NCBI GenBank assembly: GCA_003552925.1
Contig: PUOX01000070.1
Location: forward strand, 1 to 62,627
DNA length: 62,627 bases
Origin: Mollicutes bacterium
Lineage (GTDB): Bacteria > Bacillota_I > Bacilli_A > Izemoplasmatales > Izemoplasmataceae
Direction: 5' to 3'
Part shown: piece by piece, positions 33,317 through 42,202 of the stretch
Layout: every line of letters starts with the position of its first letter
How positions within the stretch are numbered: the stretch's first letter is position 1
Notes under the pieces: model-generated
Told to the model about the DNA's origin: nothing
Seen by the model: only the letters and a program-made list of their open reading frames with translations
Database searches by the model: none
Program-made: the position numbers and the translations under genes

Positions 33317-35769
33317 TTTCCGTCAAAAACCTTCGCAAAACCTACAACAGGCGCAAGCGCAACGAACGGCGCGTCTTAGACGACGTCACCCTTGCGTTCC
33401 CCCGAAAGGGCCTGGTGATGATTCTTGGCGATTCCGGCAGCGGTAAGACCACACTCCTAAACGTAATGGGCGGCCTTGACGCCGCCGATGCGGGCGGGGT
33501 GGAAATCGGCGAGCGGACGTTCACCCGCTATTCGCCCTCGCGCATCGACTCGATTCGCAACGAATCCATCGGCACCGTTTTCCAGCATTATTATTTGCTG
33601 CCGCACGAAACCGTCTACCAAAACATCCGCTTGACGCTGCATATGATTGGCCTAAGCGACGAACAAGAAATCAACGCCCGCATCAACTATTTGCTGGATT
33701 TGGTGAACATGCGCCATTACAAGATGCGCCGCGCGAATTTGCTTTCCGGCGGCCAACAGCAGCGCATCGCCATCGTACGGGCGCTCGCGAAAGACCCGGA
33801 TGTGATTTTGGCCGACGAACCGACCGGAAACTTGGACAGCCGCAACACGATTGAAATCATGAAAATTCTCAAAACCATCTCGAAAGACCGGCTTGTCGTC
33901 ATGGTCACCCACGAACACACCCTTGCGAAACACTACGCCGATTCGATTGTTGAAATCGAGGATGGGAAAATTCTCCGACACACCCATAACGGGGAGACGG
34001 CGAAAATTGACGAACGCTTCGAACACGACATCTATCTCGGCGACATGGAAAAAATTGACGAAAGCCAGACCGAGAAGACCGCCTTTGAAGCCTACGCCGA
34101 TGACTCCTTAAAAAGTCCTTTGAAAGTGCGGCTGATTGTCAAAAACAACACGTTGTACATCGATTACGACAAGACGGTCTTCCAAAACGTCCACCATTTG
34201 AGCGAGCAATCCGAAGTCCGCGTGCTTGAAGGACGCCGAGAAGAAGACCGCAGCGAAAAAGAGGAGCGCACGTTCGACTATTCAAACCGCTTCCCCCTTT
34301 CCGAAAAAAGAAGCCGCTCGGTGTTCCGTTTCCGCCATCTCTTCGCCCGGGCGTTTTCCAAAATCCGCACCAGCTCGAAACTTTCCAAACTGCTTTACGC
34401 CGGCTTCGCCTTCGGCGCGGCCATGTTCGCTTTTGCGCTTTATGTGCTTGGAAACATCGCCATCATCGACGATTCCGAGTTTTTGCGGGAGCCCAAAACC
34501 ACATTCACCGTAAGAGACGGCGCCTTTGAAAGTTATGACGCGTTTTTAAACGCTTACGACCATCCATCCATCGAAGGACACAGCCTCCTAGGCAGCCATC
34601 GCGTGCGGCTTGTTCTGCCGACCTTTTACCAAACACCACGCACGGCGGAGTTCAACCGCCATGTGGCGCCTTTGGATTTGGTCGACGAGCGCGACGTGCT
34701 TCACGGCACCTTTCCGCAAGAAGCCGGCGAGATGCTCATGAGTCGCACCTTGGCCGATGAAATCCTGCAAAACGAAAGGTATCGGGCAATGGGACTCACA
34801 TCGTACGCTCGTCTGGCGAACATCCCCTACCGCACGAACATCCGCCTCGCCGGCGACGTGCCGGGGTGGGATGACGCTCCGCCGGCGTTTGCCGAGGAGC
34901 TGCCGTTCAATTTCCGCATCGTCGGCATCGTCGACGACAAGGCTTCGGTCTTTTATGCGGACGGCCGCATGATCGGGTTTTTGCTGTCGGATTCTTTGGC
35001 GCCGGCGTCGTTCTTTGACGATGTTGACGACTTTGAAATCGTCCAAGGAAGAAACCCCGACGCTTCCGACGAACTGTTGATTCCCTATCAAGAAGGCGTC
35101 GACCCTGTCGGCGAAACCCAAACGGTGCACGAGCGTGACTTCAGCGTCGTGGGCACCTATCGAATCGAAGGCGTCGACATCGACCGTTTGATCATGAGCG
35201 ATATGGGTTTGCTTGCGCACCATTACGAACGAACGCACAGTGTCACCGCCGAACGGTATCTCTACACCGAGAACCCTTCGCAGCTTTCGTCGTATTTGAC
35301 CCAAGAAGGAATCAGCCACACCGACCTCTACGAAGAAGCGCGCTCCGAGATTCGCGCGGAACGCATGGCGGCGATGAGCGGCTTGTTGGTGTTTTCCTTG
35401 ATCGTCCTTTCCGCGACCGCCGTCAGCTTTTACTTCATCATCCGTTCGTCCATGATGAAACGCATCTACGAAATCGGCGTGTACCGTTCGCTCGGCGTGA
35501 AACGAAGCGATGTGCTGAAACTCTTCGCCGTGGAAACGTTCTTGTTGACGACGCTTAGTTCGCTGCTGGGCTTTTCGGCGATGACGTATGCGCTTTTCCG
35601 CATCCAAAGGGAAGCGGCCACCGTCATTGAACTTTTCGACGTCAGCGCACCGATGGTGCTCTTGGGCATATTCGCCATTTACGCCATCAACTTGTTCTTC
35701 GGATTGTTGCCTTTAGCGATGGTCTTGCGCAAGACGCCGGCGCAGATCATGACCGCCTACGACCTATAA
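33313..35769 (+). CDS. Fused ABC ATPase-permease, MacB/FtsX type 2
   Basis: 818 residues. ATPase: Walker [10 protein letters not shown], signature LSGGQQQR, Walker [13 protein letters not shown]. It differs from its partner in an added soluble linker of about 130 residues between the ATPase and first helix (rich in Glu/Arg; [16 protein letters not shown]). Then the outer domain and three terminal helices (for example [21 protein letters not shown]). Start ATGA overlap with the upstream gene. Substrate unknown; the absence of an HlyD-like partner and of a two-component system nearby leaves antibiotic-peptide defence as only one possibility. Confidence 0.87.
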   Translation: MISVKNLRKTYNRRKRNERRVLDDVTLAFPRKGLVMILGDSGSGKTTLLNVMGGLDAADAGGVEIGERTFTRYSPSRIDSIRNESIGTVFQHYYLLPHETVYQNIRLTLHMIGLSDEQEINARINYLLDLVNMRHYKMRRANLLSGGQQQRIAIVRALAKDPDVILADEPTGNLDSRNTIEIMKILKTISKDRLVVMVTHEHTLAKHYADSIVEIEDGKILRHTHNGETAKIDERFEHDIYLGDMEKIDESQTEKTAFEAYADDSLKSPLKVRLIVKNNTLYIDYDKTVFQNVHHLSEQSEVRVLEGRREEDRSEKEERTFDYSNRFPLSEKRSRSVFRFRHLFARAFSKIRTSSKLSKLLYAGFAFGAAMFAFALYVLGNIAIIDDSEFLREPKTTFTVRDGAFESYDAFLNAYDHPSIEGHSLLGSHRVRLVLPTFYQTPRTAEFNRHVAPLDLVDERDVLHGTFPQEAGEMLMSRTLADEILQNERYRAMGLTSYARLANIPYRTNIRLAGDVPGWDDAPPAFAEELPFNFRIVGIVDDKASVFYADGRMIGFLLSDSLAPASFFDDVDDFEIVQGRNPDASDELLIPYQEGVDPVGETQTVHERDFSVVGTYRIEGVDIDRLIMSDMGLLAHHYERTHSVTAERYLYTENPSQLSSYLTQEGISHTDLYEEARSEIRAERMAAMSGLLVFSLIVLSATAVSFYFIIRSSMMKRIYEIGVYRSLGVKRSDVLKLFAVETFLLTTLSSLLGFSAMTYALFRIQREAATVIELFDVSAPMVLLGIFAIYAINLFFGLLPLAMVLRKTPAQIMTAYDL

Positions 35770-35793
35770 AAAATGCCGCGGAACGCGGCATTA
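35766..35793 (-). terminator. Terminator of photolyase gene
   Basis: Minus-strand AATGCCGCG / CGCGGCATT stem followed by six T, at the photolyase stop. Confidence 0.8.
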
Positions 35794-37158
35794 GAGGTGG
35801 TTGGTGTAGGCGATGTATTTGTCCATGTCGAACTTCCGTTTCAAGCCGCTTTGGGTGAGCGGGCGGAGCTTGCCCAAAACTTCGCGTTCTTGAAAGGCGC
35901 GGTCGTGCCGGCCGAAACACCAGGCCACCCCGGCGTAGGAGTTGGGGTCGCGACCGTCGAGGAAGTATTTGTTGTTGAGATAGAGGATGGTTTTGTACGC
36001 CTCTTCGTAATCGCGGCTCCATAAAATGATTTGCTTGCCCCAATACATGCGCATGTAGTTGTGCATGTGCCCCGTTTCAATCATTTCCCGCATGGCGGCG
36101 TTGAAGTAGGGGTCGTGGGTATTTGCTTTTTCGTAATCCTCGATGGTGTAAAGCGTTTCACGCCGGTCGCCTTCATGCACTTCCATCGTCTCATACGCCC
36201 AAGGGTGCGTCATCGCTTCAAAGCGGTCGTAGCCTTCTAGGTGGGTGACGAAATTGAACGAAAGGGTGCGGCGGATGAGAAGTTGTTCCAAAAACGCCTC
36301 CGCCGCGTGCATCGGCACTTCGTTCGCTGCGATTTTCTCTTCGACGCGCTTGTAGATGGAAATGGGGGAAATGTGTCCGAAATGCAAATACGGCGAGAGT
36401 TTGCTGTTGGCGTGTTTGGTCGGGTCGTTGCTTTCGTGGTACTTTTCCAGCTTTTCTTCCACAAATCTTTCAAGTTGCTTTTTGGCTTCCTTTTCGCCGC
36501 CGTGGAAATAATGGCTCTTGCGCACGCTTTGGTCGATGTCCAAGCGTTTGACGACGTCTTCAAAAGGCGCTTCGACAATTTTGGGCTTGTGGTTCGTGCG
36601 AATTTTCAAAGGCCGTATCAGCGCGTCATGCAAAAACTCGTCCACCCGTTTGATGATTTTCGGGCGGATGGTGCGGGCGGCGTATTCGAGTTTGTCGCTG
36701 ATGGCCTCAAGCGGCACAATCAGTTCGGAATCGATCTCCACGGTGAAGAGGTTTTGTTTTTTGGCCTCTTCGGCCATGAAGGTTCGCAAAACGCGTAGAT
36801 GTTTCAGGTAGGCTCTATCCATGATGAACGCCGCGGCATTGGTCAAATGCCGGCCGACGACTTCGCGAAAATTGCCGATTTCGACTTGAAAGTCGATACC
36901 CATGCGCATGAAAGACCCCGCAAGGGATTTCAGCCCTTCAAACATGAACGCGTAATGGCGTTCGTTGGCGTCTTCAAACGATTTGGCGATGCAAAAGACA
37001 ACCCGCAGGGGCTTGTTGGTGGCGTTCGCCGCCTCGATGGCGTAAGCCAGCGCGAAGTTGTTCTCGATGCGCTGCGTGCTTTGCATCCAATAGAGGATGT
37101 ATTTGCCGTCTTGTTGAAAGGGTTGCTTGTTGTGGTATTTGATGCGGGCTTCGTTCAT
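35791..37158 (-). CDS. phr: Class II CPD photolyase
   Basis: Repairs cyclobutane pyrimidine dimers with FAD and light. 455 residues. The N terminus YILYWMQSTQRIENNFALAY is diagnostic of class II enzymes. FAD-binding region: SKLSPYLHFGHISP, HDPYFNAAMREM, HMHNYMRMYWGKQIILW and NSYAGVAWCFGRHDRAF (late conserved Trp/Arg positions). AAGGAGAG precedes ATG. Divergent from the OLD-like gene with only 27 bases between the start codons, so its promoter must lie inside that gene. Implies light exposure in the habitat or an ancestral one. Confidence 0.92.
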   Translation of the reverse strand: MNEARIKYHNKQPFQQDGKYILYWMQSTQRIENNFALAYAIEAANATNKPLRVVFCIAKSFEDANERHYAFMFEGLKSLAGSFMRMGIDFQVEIGNFREVVGRHLTNAAAFIMDRAYLKHLRVLRTFMAEEAKKQNLFTVEIDSELIVPLEAISDKLEYAARTIRPKIIKRVDEFLHDALIRPLKIRTNHKPKIVEAPFEDVVKRLDIDQSVRKSHYFHGGEKEAKKQLERFVEEKLEKYHESNDPTKHANSKLSPYLHFGHISPISIYKRVEEKIAANEVPMHAAEAFLEQLLIRRTLSFNFVTHLEGYDRFEAMTHPWAYETMEVHEGDRRETLYTIEDYEKANTHDPYFNAAMREMIETGHMHNYMRMYWGKQIILWSRDYEEAYKTILYLNNKYFLDGRDPNSYAGVAWCFGRHDRAFQEREVLGKLRPLTQSGLKRKFDMDKYIAYTNHL

Positions 37159-37185
37159 GGCAATCTCTCCTTAAGGGGTGGTTCG

Positions 37186-38376
37186 ATGATCGACAGTGTC
37201 ACGATCGAAAACTTTAAAGCGTTTAAAGAAGAAACACTGGTTTTGGGGAACCATACGCTTTTTATCGGAACGAACAAAAGCGGGAAGACGACGTTTTTGG
37301 AAGCGCTCGATGCGTTTTTCAACCATCGAATCGAGCTTCAGGATGTCCGCAACAAGCAGCGCCCCGTCGTTGTCGAATGCCTGATCGATGAAAAGCGCTA
37401 CAAGAAAGTGTTCACACCGCCGCATTATCATTTCAACGTCAACGCTTCCAAAGGCGATTTCGAAGATTTGCTGGCGATACAGTATTTGTATTTGCCCAAA
37501 AAGCCCGTGTCACTCGAACATTTTTTCAACCAATGCTTCGCCCTTCATTATAAGGCACAAAACGAAACGAATGCAAACGGGATTTTCAAAGATTTGTCTT
37601 TTTTCGAAACAACGCCGCGCCTGATTCACAAAAATCTGTCGTTTGCGTTTGATCTGCGCTTTCGAAACATTCATAGCGAACAAGACCGCAAGCAATTTCG
37701 GGCGCATTTGCTTAAAACGTCAACGGCCAACCGCAAAGTGTATCTCGGCATTGACGAAATCGAACATTCCCTGCCATTTTCACACTACCGAACCATCGTC
37801 GATCAAAGCGAACAAACCTTCATCGTCTCCAAACAGAAGCGGTTCATCAACGATTTTCCCTACACCTTCCACCCGCTTTACAAAACCAACATCCAAAAAG
37901 AATTCCGAACCGTCACCGGCCCTTTGCACAAAACGAAGAAAAAACCTTTCCTCTTGGTGGAGGGCAAATACGACGTGCCCTGGTTCGAAAGCGCTTTGGT
38001 GCATCTTGGAAAGTTTGAAGACTATCGTGTCCTTCCTTGCGGCGGTACCGGGAACATCCAGTTTGTGGAGAGACAGTTGAAAAAAGCTGATTACAAAACC
38101 ATCGCCGTCACCGACGGCGACAGCGATGTGTCCGATTTTCGCTTGAAAAGGGAAATCATCGAACTTTACGCCGACTACGGGTTTGTCAACGTGAAGTTCC
38201 GCACCGACTTCACTAGGCAGCCGAAAACGAAACGCGAACTGTTCAAAGCCATCAACGCCCATGAAGACGAAGTGAAAAACGTCCTCGCAAGCTATCCGAC
38301 GCACCACCTTTACAAAAGCCACCCCTTTGTGCAAGAAGTGTCGTCGATTCTAAAGCGCGCCGAAAAAGAACGTTAA
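37186..38376 (+). CDS. Compact OLD-like ATPase with TOPRIM domain
   Basis: 396 residues. N terminus IENFKAFKEETLVLGNHTLF followed by Walker A GTNKSGKTT (28-36), as in RecF/OLD ATPases. A Walker-B-like VYLGIDEIEHSL near 220 is followed by IVSKQ, then a TOPRIM fold: LLVEGKYDVPWFESAL, CGGTGNIQ and VTDGDSDVSDF (conserved Glu and Asp-x-Asp). It is much shorter than typical OLD nucleases (about 580-600 residues), and the usual ABC signature between the Walker motifs is not obvious. GGGGTGG is 5 bases before ATG; a longer frame to 36799 is antisense to phr and rejected. Could be a nuclease in DNA repair or phage defence (inference). Confidence 0.75.
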   Translation: MIDSVTIENFKAFKEETLVLGNHTLFIGTNKSGKTTFLEALDAFFNHRIELQDVRNKQRPVVVECLIDEKRYKKVFTPPHYHFNVNASKGDFEDLLAIQYLYLPKKPVSLEHFFNQCFALHYKAQNETNANGIFKDLSFFETTPRLIHKNLSFAFDLRFRNIHSEQDRKQFRAHLLKTSTANRKVYLGIDEIEHSLPFSHYRTIVDQSEQTFIVSKQKRFINDFPYTFHPLYKTNIQKEFRTVTGPLHKTKKKPFLLVEGKYDVPWFESALVHLGKFEDYRVLPCGGTGNIQFVERQLKKADYKTIAVTDGDSDVSDFRLKREIIELYADYGFVNVKFRTDFTRQPKTKRELFKAINAHEDEVKNVLASYPTHHLYKSHPFVQEVSSILKRAEKER

Positions 38377-38378
38377 CC

Positions 38379-38407
38379 TTTATAAAAGGGCGAAAATCCT
38401 GTATAAT
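38379..38407 (+). promoter_or_regulatory. Promoter of LOR-MTase-dehydrogenase operon
   Basis: TTTATA, 17-base spacer, TATAAT at 38402-38407. Confidence 0.6.
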
Positions 38408-38441
38408 GTCCATAACACCCGTTTCGAAGGAGGTGAGGGGT

Positions 38442-38936
38442 GTGAAATTTTACATTAGTCCCACCCATTTCGCATCGCAACGTGAATTCATCATACGCGA
38501 CGAAGACCAAAACAAACTCTTCCGCGTCAAAGGGCGCTTTTTGCTCAGCCTGCGCTGGCTGAAAATGCGTGATATGAACGATTCGTTCATCTACGGCGTC
38601 CGCAAGCATTTCACCGTAGGGTTCATCCGCCGCTACCAGATTACCGACGACGAGCGCAAAACAGTCGCGACCATCAAACGGGCCTACGGTTTTTTCCGGC
38701 CCAAATTCACTTTGACCATCGCCGACGAAACGTACAGTGTCGAAGGATCACTATACCAGCACCGCTTTGAGATTCAAAAGGACGGCGAAACCTACGCCAA
38801 AATTTCCAAAAGCGTCTTTATGTTCGGAGACGCTTTTGAAATCGAAGTGTTGCACGAACGCAACCCGTTGCTTTTTTTGTTTTTGATTGTGACGATCGAT
38901 CAGTTCCTGCATGAACGCAAAAAATTCTTCAAGTAA
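38442..38936 (+). CDS. LURP-one-related / YxjI-like protein
   Basis: 164 residues; beta-rich Tubby-C-like fold as in YxjI. Motifs: FASQREFIIRDEDQNKLFRVKG, KRAYGFFRPKFTLTIADETYSVEG, FEIQKDGETYAKISK-type strand repeats. Ends in a hydrophobic stretch (LLFLFLIVTIDQF) that may touch the membrane, as YxjI relatives do. GTG 38442 is used: AAGGAGG ends 7-8 bases upstream. First gene of a compact operon reaching 42121; role in that operon unknown. Confidence 0.75.
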   Translation: MKFYISPTHFASQREFIIRDEDQNKLFRVKGRFLLSLRWLKMRDMNDSFIYGVRKHFTVGFIRRYQITDDERKTVATIKRAYGFFRPKFTLTIADETYSVEGSLYQHRFEIQKDGETYAKISKSVFMFGDAFEIEVLHERNPLLFLFLIVTIDQFLHERKKFFK

Positions 38937-39582
38937 GTGCATCGTTTGCAACGGGACGACGCGAACACTTCATGATGACCAAATAGACGCCGTTTACCAC
39001 GCATGCAACCATTGCGGGTTCACCCGCAAACGCCCTAGCGACCATCCCGGGTATGAAGAGGAAAAAGCGCTTTACGACAACCACGAAAACACTATCGACA
39101 ATGCCGGGTATGTGCGCATGTTCGAAGACTTTTTGCAAGCCGCCGTCTTTCCGTTCGTACAAGGAGGGTCGGCGCTTGATTTTGGCAGCGGCCCCGGCCC
39201 CGTTTTGCAAGAGCTTCTTCGTCGCCACGGCTTTAAGACTGATTGTTACGACCCCTTTTTCGCTCCGGATGGGGCGGTGTTTCAAAAACGCTTCGACCTC
39301 ATCACGTCGACGGAAGTGTTCGAGCATCTTACCGATCCGATTTTTGAAATCGAAAGGCTTTCGAAGATGTTGAAAGAAGGCGGCATCCTTTCCGTCATGA
39401 CGTCGCTGCGCCCCGAGGAAGACGAAGAGTTCTTGACGTGGTGGTATCGCCGCGACAAGACCCACATCGCCTTTTTCACGGAAAAAGCCATGCAGGCGTT
39501 GATTGAAACGCTCCCCTTGACCATCGTTTATACGGATTCCAAAAAATACACGGTTTTCCAAAAGGAACGTGACCCTTCATGA
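38911..39582 (+). CDS. SAM-dependent methyltransferase with zinc-ribbon
   Basis: 223 residues. N terminus has CIVC and CNHC pairs forming a zinc ribbon. The Rossmann methyltransferase domain shows ALDFGSGPGPVLQ (motif I), FDLITSTEVFEHL (motif IV) and ILSVMTSLRP. Its first codons overlap the preceding gene by 26 bases, and it ends 4 bases into the next gene, so all are coupled. No strong Shine-Dalgarno site before ATG 38911, in keeping with coupled translation. Substrate not identifiable; similar zinc-ribbon methyltransferases act on small molecules or peptidyl groups. Confidence 0.8.
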   Translation: MNAKNSSSKCIVCNGTTRTLHDDQIDAVYHACNHCGFTRKRPSDHPGYEEEKALYDNHENTIDNAGYVRMFEDFLQAAVFPFVQGGSALDFGSGPGPVLQELLRRHGFKTDCYDPFFAPDGAVFQKRFDLITSTEVFEHLTDPIFEIERLSKMLKEGGILSVMTSLRPEEDEEFLTWWYRRDKTHIAFFTEKAMQALIETLPLTIVYTDSKKYTVFQKERDPS

Positions 39583-40493
39583 AAGTTTACACTCCTTATA
39601 TCGAACACGCCCGCTTTTTGAAAGAGCATTTGCCCGAATCGATATCGCTCACCGACGAAAAAACCGACGCCGACGTTTTCGTCACCGGGAAGTTTACCGC
39701 CGATGAGTATCACGAACGCCTCAAAGCGATTGTCATCCCTTTCACTGCCCACAACAACATCGACCTTCAAACGGTGCGCCGCCATTCGCTCAAGCTTTTC
39801 AACACCGCGGTGCACGCGCCTTACGTGGCCGAACGGGCCATGCAACTCACGCTGTCCCTCATGGGACGAATGGTCGAGTTTCATAGACGCCTCGCCGCCG
39901 GCGATTGGATCCATCGGAATTCTTTGAAACGGCTGCACTGGACCTCTTTGTACAAAAAACGCGTCGGCCTTTATGGGTATGGACGCATAGGAAAGGCGTA
40001 CCGCAAGCTGCTTGCGCCTTTTGATGTGGAGATTGTCGTCATCGACCGCGGCAAGGACTATGAAGGTGCGAAAACGGTAAGCTCGCTTGAAAAACTCATC
40101 GAGGCAAGCGATGTAATCCTCATCGCCGCGCCCCTCACCGAAGAAACGAAAGGCGCTTTCGACGACGAGGCGCTTTCGCGCATGCACGACAAGTTCTTAA
40201 TCAACGTCGCCCGGGGCAAAATTGTCGAAGAAGAGGCTCTTTACAAAGCCTTGAGAAATAAGACGCTCGGAGGCTACGCGAGCGACGTGTGGTACCGCTA
40301 TCCGAAAGAGGACGAACGCATCACCCCGTCCAACTATCCGATTGAAGAATTTGATAACGTCGTGCTCTCGCCGCATTGCGGAAGTTTCACCCCCGAGTCG
40401 CGACGAAGCATGCAAGAACATGTCTTGAACATCTTAGAAAACATCGAACGCGGCGACACCTCAGCCGCGCTGAATCTTGAAACCCTTCGCTAA
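39579..40493 (+). CDS. D-isomer 2-hydroxyacid dehydrogenase
   Basis: 304 residues, NAD-dependent. Dinucleotide fold GLYGYGRIGKAY near residue 130; catalytic Arg in NVARGKIVEE, Glu further on, and the catalytic His in LSPHCGSFTPES. N-terminal catalytic-domain portion is shorter than in classic members and lacks the usual substrate-loop glycine run, so the substrate is uncertain (glycerate, erythronate-phosphate and 2-keto acids are options). ATGA overlap upstream; 12 bases to the Fe-S protein. Confidence 0.88.
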   Translation: MKVYTPYIEHARFLKEHLPESISLTDEKTDADVFVTGKFTADEYHERLKAIVIPFTAHNNIDLQTVRRHSLKLFNTAVHAPYVAERAMQLTLSLMGRMVEFHRRLAAGDWIHRNSLKRLHWTSLYKKRVGLYGYGRIGKAYRKLLAPFDVEIVVIDRGKDYEGAKTVSSLEKLIEASDVILIAAPLTEETKGAFDDEALSRMHDKFLINVARGKIVEEEALYKALRNKTLGGYASDVWYRYPKEDERITPSNYPIEEFDNVVLSPHCGSFTPESRRSMQEHVLNILENIERGDTSAALNLETLR

Positions 40494-40505
40494 AGGAGTT
40501 TTCTC

Positions 40506-41600
40506 ATGAAAACGCGCTACAACCAGCGAAACACCATCTTTTCGCGGATGCGGCTCAAGCCGTCGACGCCTGCTTACCAAGCGTATTATGCGAACCATCC
40601 CTCAATGAAAGAACCCGACGATGCGCTCAGGGGCATGGACATTCTTGCCAACCTCCGCGTAAGCCCGGAAGAAAAAGCAGACATCCAACACCGACTCGAT
40701 GCGTGCGATAAAGACGTGCGAACCCTTTACGAGCGCTTCGCGGCCATCCCCAAAAACAACACCAAAGAGCCCATCTCCAAAGAAGACGCTTTGAAGACGC
40801 TTCAAGAAGAAGGGGCGATTGCCGCCGGCGTCGTACGTTTGAACGAAACGGACTATTACGCCGCCTACGGCGGCACCGGCGAAAATCTCGGACGCGAGGA
40901 CTACGGGCAAAAACCGGACAAGCAGTATACCCACGCTGTAGTGTTCGCCGTGCCGATGGCGCTTGACGGTGTGCTTTCCGCGCCCAAAGCGCCTTCGCTG
41001 CTCGCCACGAAGACCGCGTACTTGCGCATGGCCGAGGCCGGCTATGCGCTTGCGAAGACCTTGAAAGAACGCGGCTATGAAACGGTGTTTGCCAGCGAAG
41101 ATTTCTATCCCGCGCCGCTCGTGCCGCTTGCCTACGACGCAGGAATCGGCGAAATCGGCATGGCCAACCACATCGTGCATCCGGTCTATGGCAACCGCAT
41201 TCGTTTGGGCGCCGTGTTCACCACCCATCCTTTTCAAGAAGACGCTCCCGAAGACTACGGCATTGAAGATTTCTGCAAGCGCTGCGCCCTGTGCCTGATG
41301 AACTGCCCCTCGCAAGCGATCAAGCATAAAAGGCGCATCGTCAACGGCCGGCCGTTTTTCCAGTTTGACGAACACGCTTGTTTCAAGATGTTCAAACGCT
41401 TTGGCACCGACTGTTCCATTTGCCTAAACAGTTGTCCTTTCACCCACGGTATCAACGATTGGGTTCGAAAACGCATGCACAAAAACCGTCCGAACATGGA
41501 CTTGGTCGTCAAAGAGCACATCCGCCAACGCGGTCGAAAACCGAAAGAACACCGTGAACTTTTCATCAAAAAGGAGTGGTTCGATGGAAATCACCGTTGA
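40506..41600 (+). CDS. Reductive-dehalogenase/QueG-like double [4Fe-4S] protein
   Basis: 364 residues, cytoplasmic (no Tat signal). Two 4Fe-4S sites: CKRCALCLMNCP (CxxCxxCxxxCP) and HACFKMF...DCSICLNSCPF, the pattern of RdhA and epoxyqueuosine reductase. The region before it, AGIGEIGMANHIVHPVYGN, is the corrinoid-binding-type segment of that superfamily. Opening NTIFSRMRLKPSTPAYQAYY with HP(S/E)xxEPDD resembles cytosolic reductive-dehalogenase-like proteins, not the DUF1730 start of QueG. A B12 enzyme is therefore likely (family knowledge), which fits the adenosyltransferase at 22530. AAAGGAG before ATG. It overlaps the following Smr gene by 17 bases. Confidence 0.8.
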   Translation: MKTRYNQRNTIFSRMRLKPSTPAYQAYYANHPSMKEPDDALRGMDILANLRVSPEEKADIQHRLDACDKDVRTLYERFAAIPKNNTKEPISKEDALKTLQEEGAIAAGVVRLNETDYYAAYGGTGENLGREDYGQKPDKQYTHAVVFAVPMALDGVLSAPKAPSLLATKTAYLRMAEAGYALAKTLKERGYETVFASEDFYPAPLVPLAYDAGIGEIGMANHIVHPVYGNRIRLGAVFTTHPFQEDAPEDYGIEDFCKRCALCLMNCPSQAIKHKRRIVNGRPFFQFDEHACFKMFKRFGTDCSICLNSCPFTHGINDWVRKRMHKNRPNMDLVVKEHIRQRGRKPKEHRELFIKKEWFDGNHR

Positions 41601-41817
41601 CATCCACGGCATGAGCGAATACGACGCCATCAAGCATCTTGAGGACGTCCTTCGCAATGCGGACAGCGAGACCCGGACAATCCGCGTCATTCACGGGTAC
41701 TCCCGCGGCGACACGTTGAAGGACATGTTGAGCGACCCGAACAAACTGCGCAGCCGCCGCATCAAAAGAAGAAGGTACACCAAAAACCGCGGCGAAACGC
41801 TGCTGGAGCTTTATTGA
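41584..41817 (+). CDS. Small stand-alone Smr domain protein
   Basis: 77 residues, essentially only an Smr domain: VDIHGMSEYDAIKHLE and VIHGYSRGDTLKDML (variant of HGxGxG). C terminus is highly basic (RSRRIKRRRYTKNRG), consistent with nucleic-acid contact. Smr domains nick branched DNA or, in SmrB/MutS2-like settings, RNA at stalled ribosomes; this one has no partner domain. ATG 41584 follows AAGGAG by 7 bases. Confidence 0.85.
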   Translation: MEITVDIHGMSEYDAIKHLEDVLRNADSETRTIRVIHGYSRGDTLKDMLSDPNKLRSRRIKRRRYTKNRGETLLELY

Positions 41818-41818
41818 C

Positions 41819-42121
41819 ATGTTGAATAGCGCCCCGGCGCGGTGGGTCTTCCTTGTGGGCCTCCTTCTCGGGCTTTCGTTCATGGGGGCGGCGTTTTTTG
41901 CCGACCGCTACAATGTCTTTTTGTTCACCATCGGCCTTTTCGTTTTTGTGACCGCCTTTTTCACGGCCCATCTTATACGGGCGCTTTTGGAGATTCGCGA
42001 AGAGGAACTGCGCCGCAAACGGAACATGGAGCCTTGCGAAAACTGCGAAGCGTTGCTCTACCCCGAAGAAACGTCATGTCCCTATTGCAAGACACGACGT
42101 CCACAAAGCCCTTCACAATGA
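41819..42121 (+). CDS. Two-helix membrane protein with zinc-ribbon tail
   Basis: 100 residues: two membrane helices (WVFLVGLLLGLSFMGAAFF; VFLFTIGLFVFVTAFF) and a cytoplasmic CENCEALLYPEETSCPYC zinc ribbon. One base after the Smr stop. No family name; similar short zinc-ribbon membrane proteins are common next to membrane-stress genes. Last gene of the operon started at 38442. Confidence 0.7.
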   Translation: MLNSAPARWVFLVGLLLGLSFMGAAFFADRYNVFLFTIGLFVFVTAFFTAHLIRALLEIREEELRRKRNMEPCENCEALLYPEETSCPYCKTRRPQSPSQ

Positions 42122-42128
42122 TTTTTCG

Positions 42129-42157
42129 TTGACATATTGCCGTATTCTTGGTACACT
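42129..42157 (+). promoter_or_regulatory. Promoter of degV-2
   Basis: TTGACA, 17-base spacer, TACACT at 42152-42157. Confidence 0.75.
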
Positions 42158-42202
42158 TTTCACAAATAAACTTTGAATATCAAAACATTTGTGGAGGAAA
42201 AC

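Noticed and set aside
36799-37185. N-terminal extension of the OLD-like protein
   Set aside because: Antisense to the photolyase and with no plausible start; the IENFKAF ATPase fold begins at ATG 37186.
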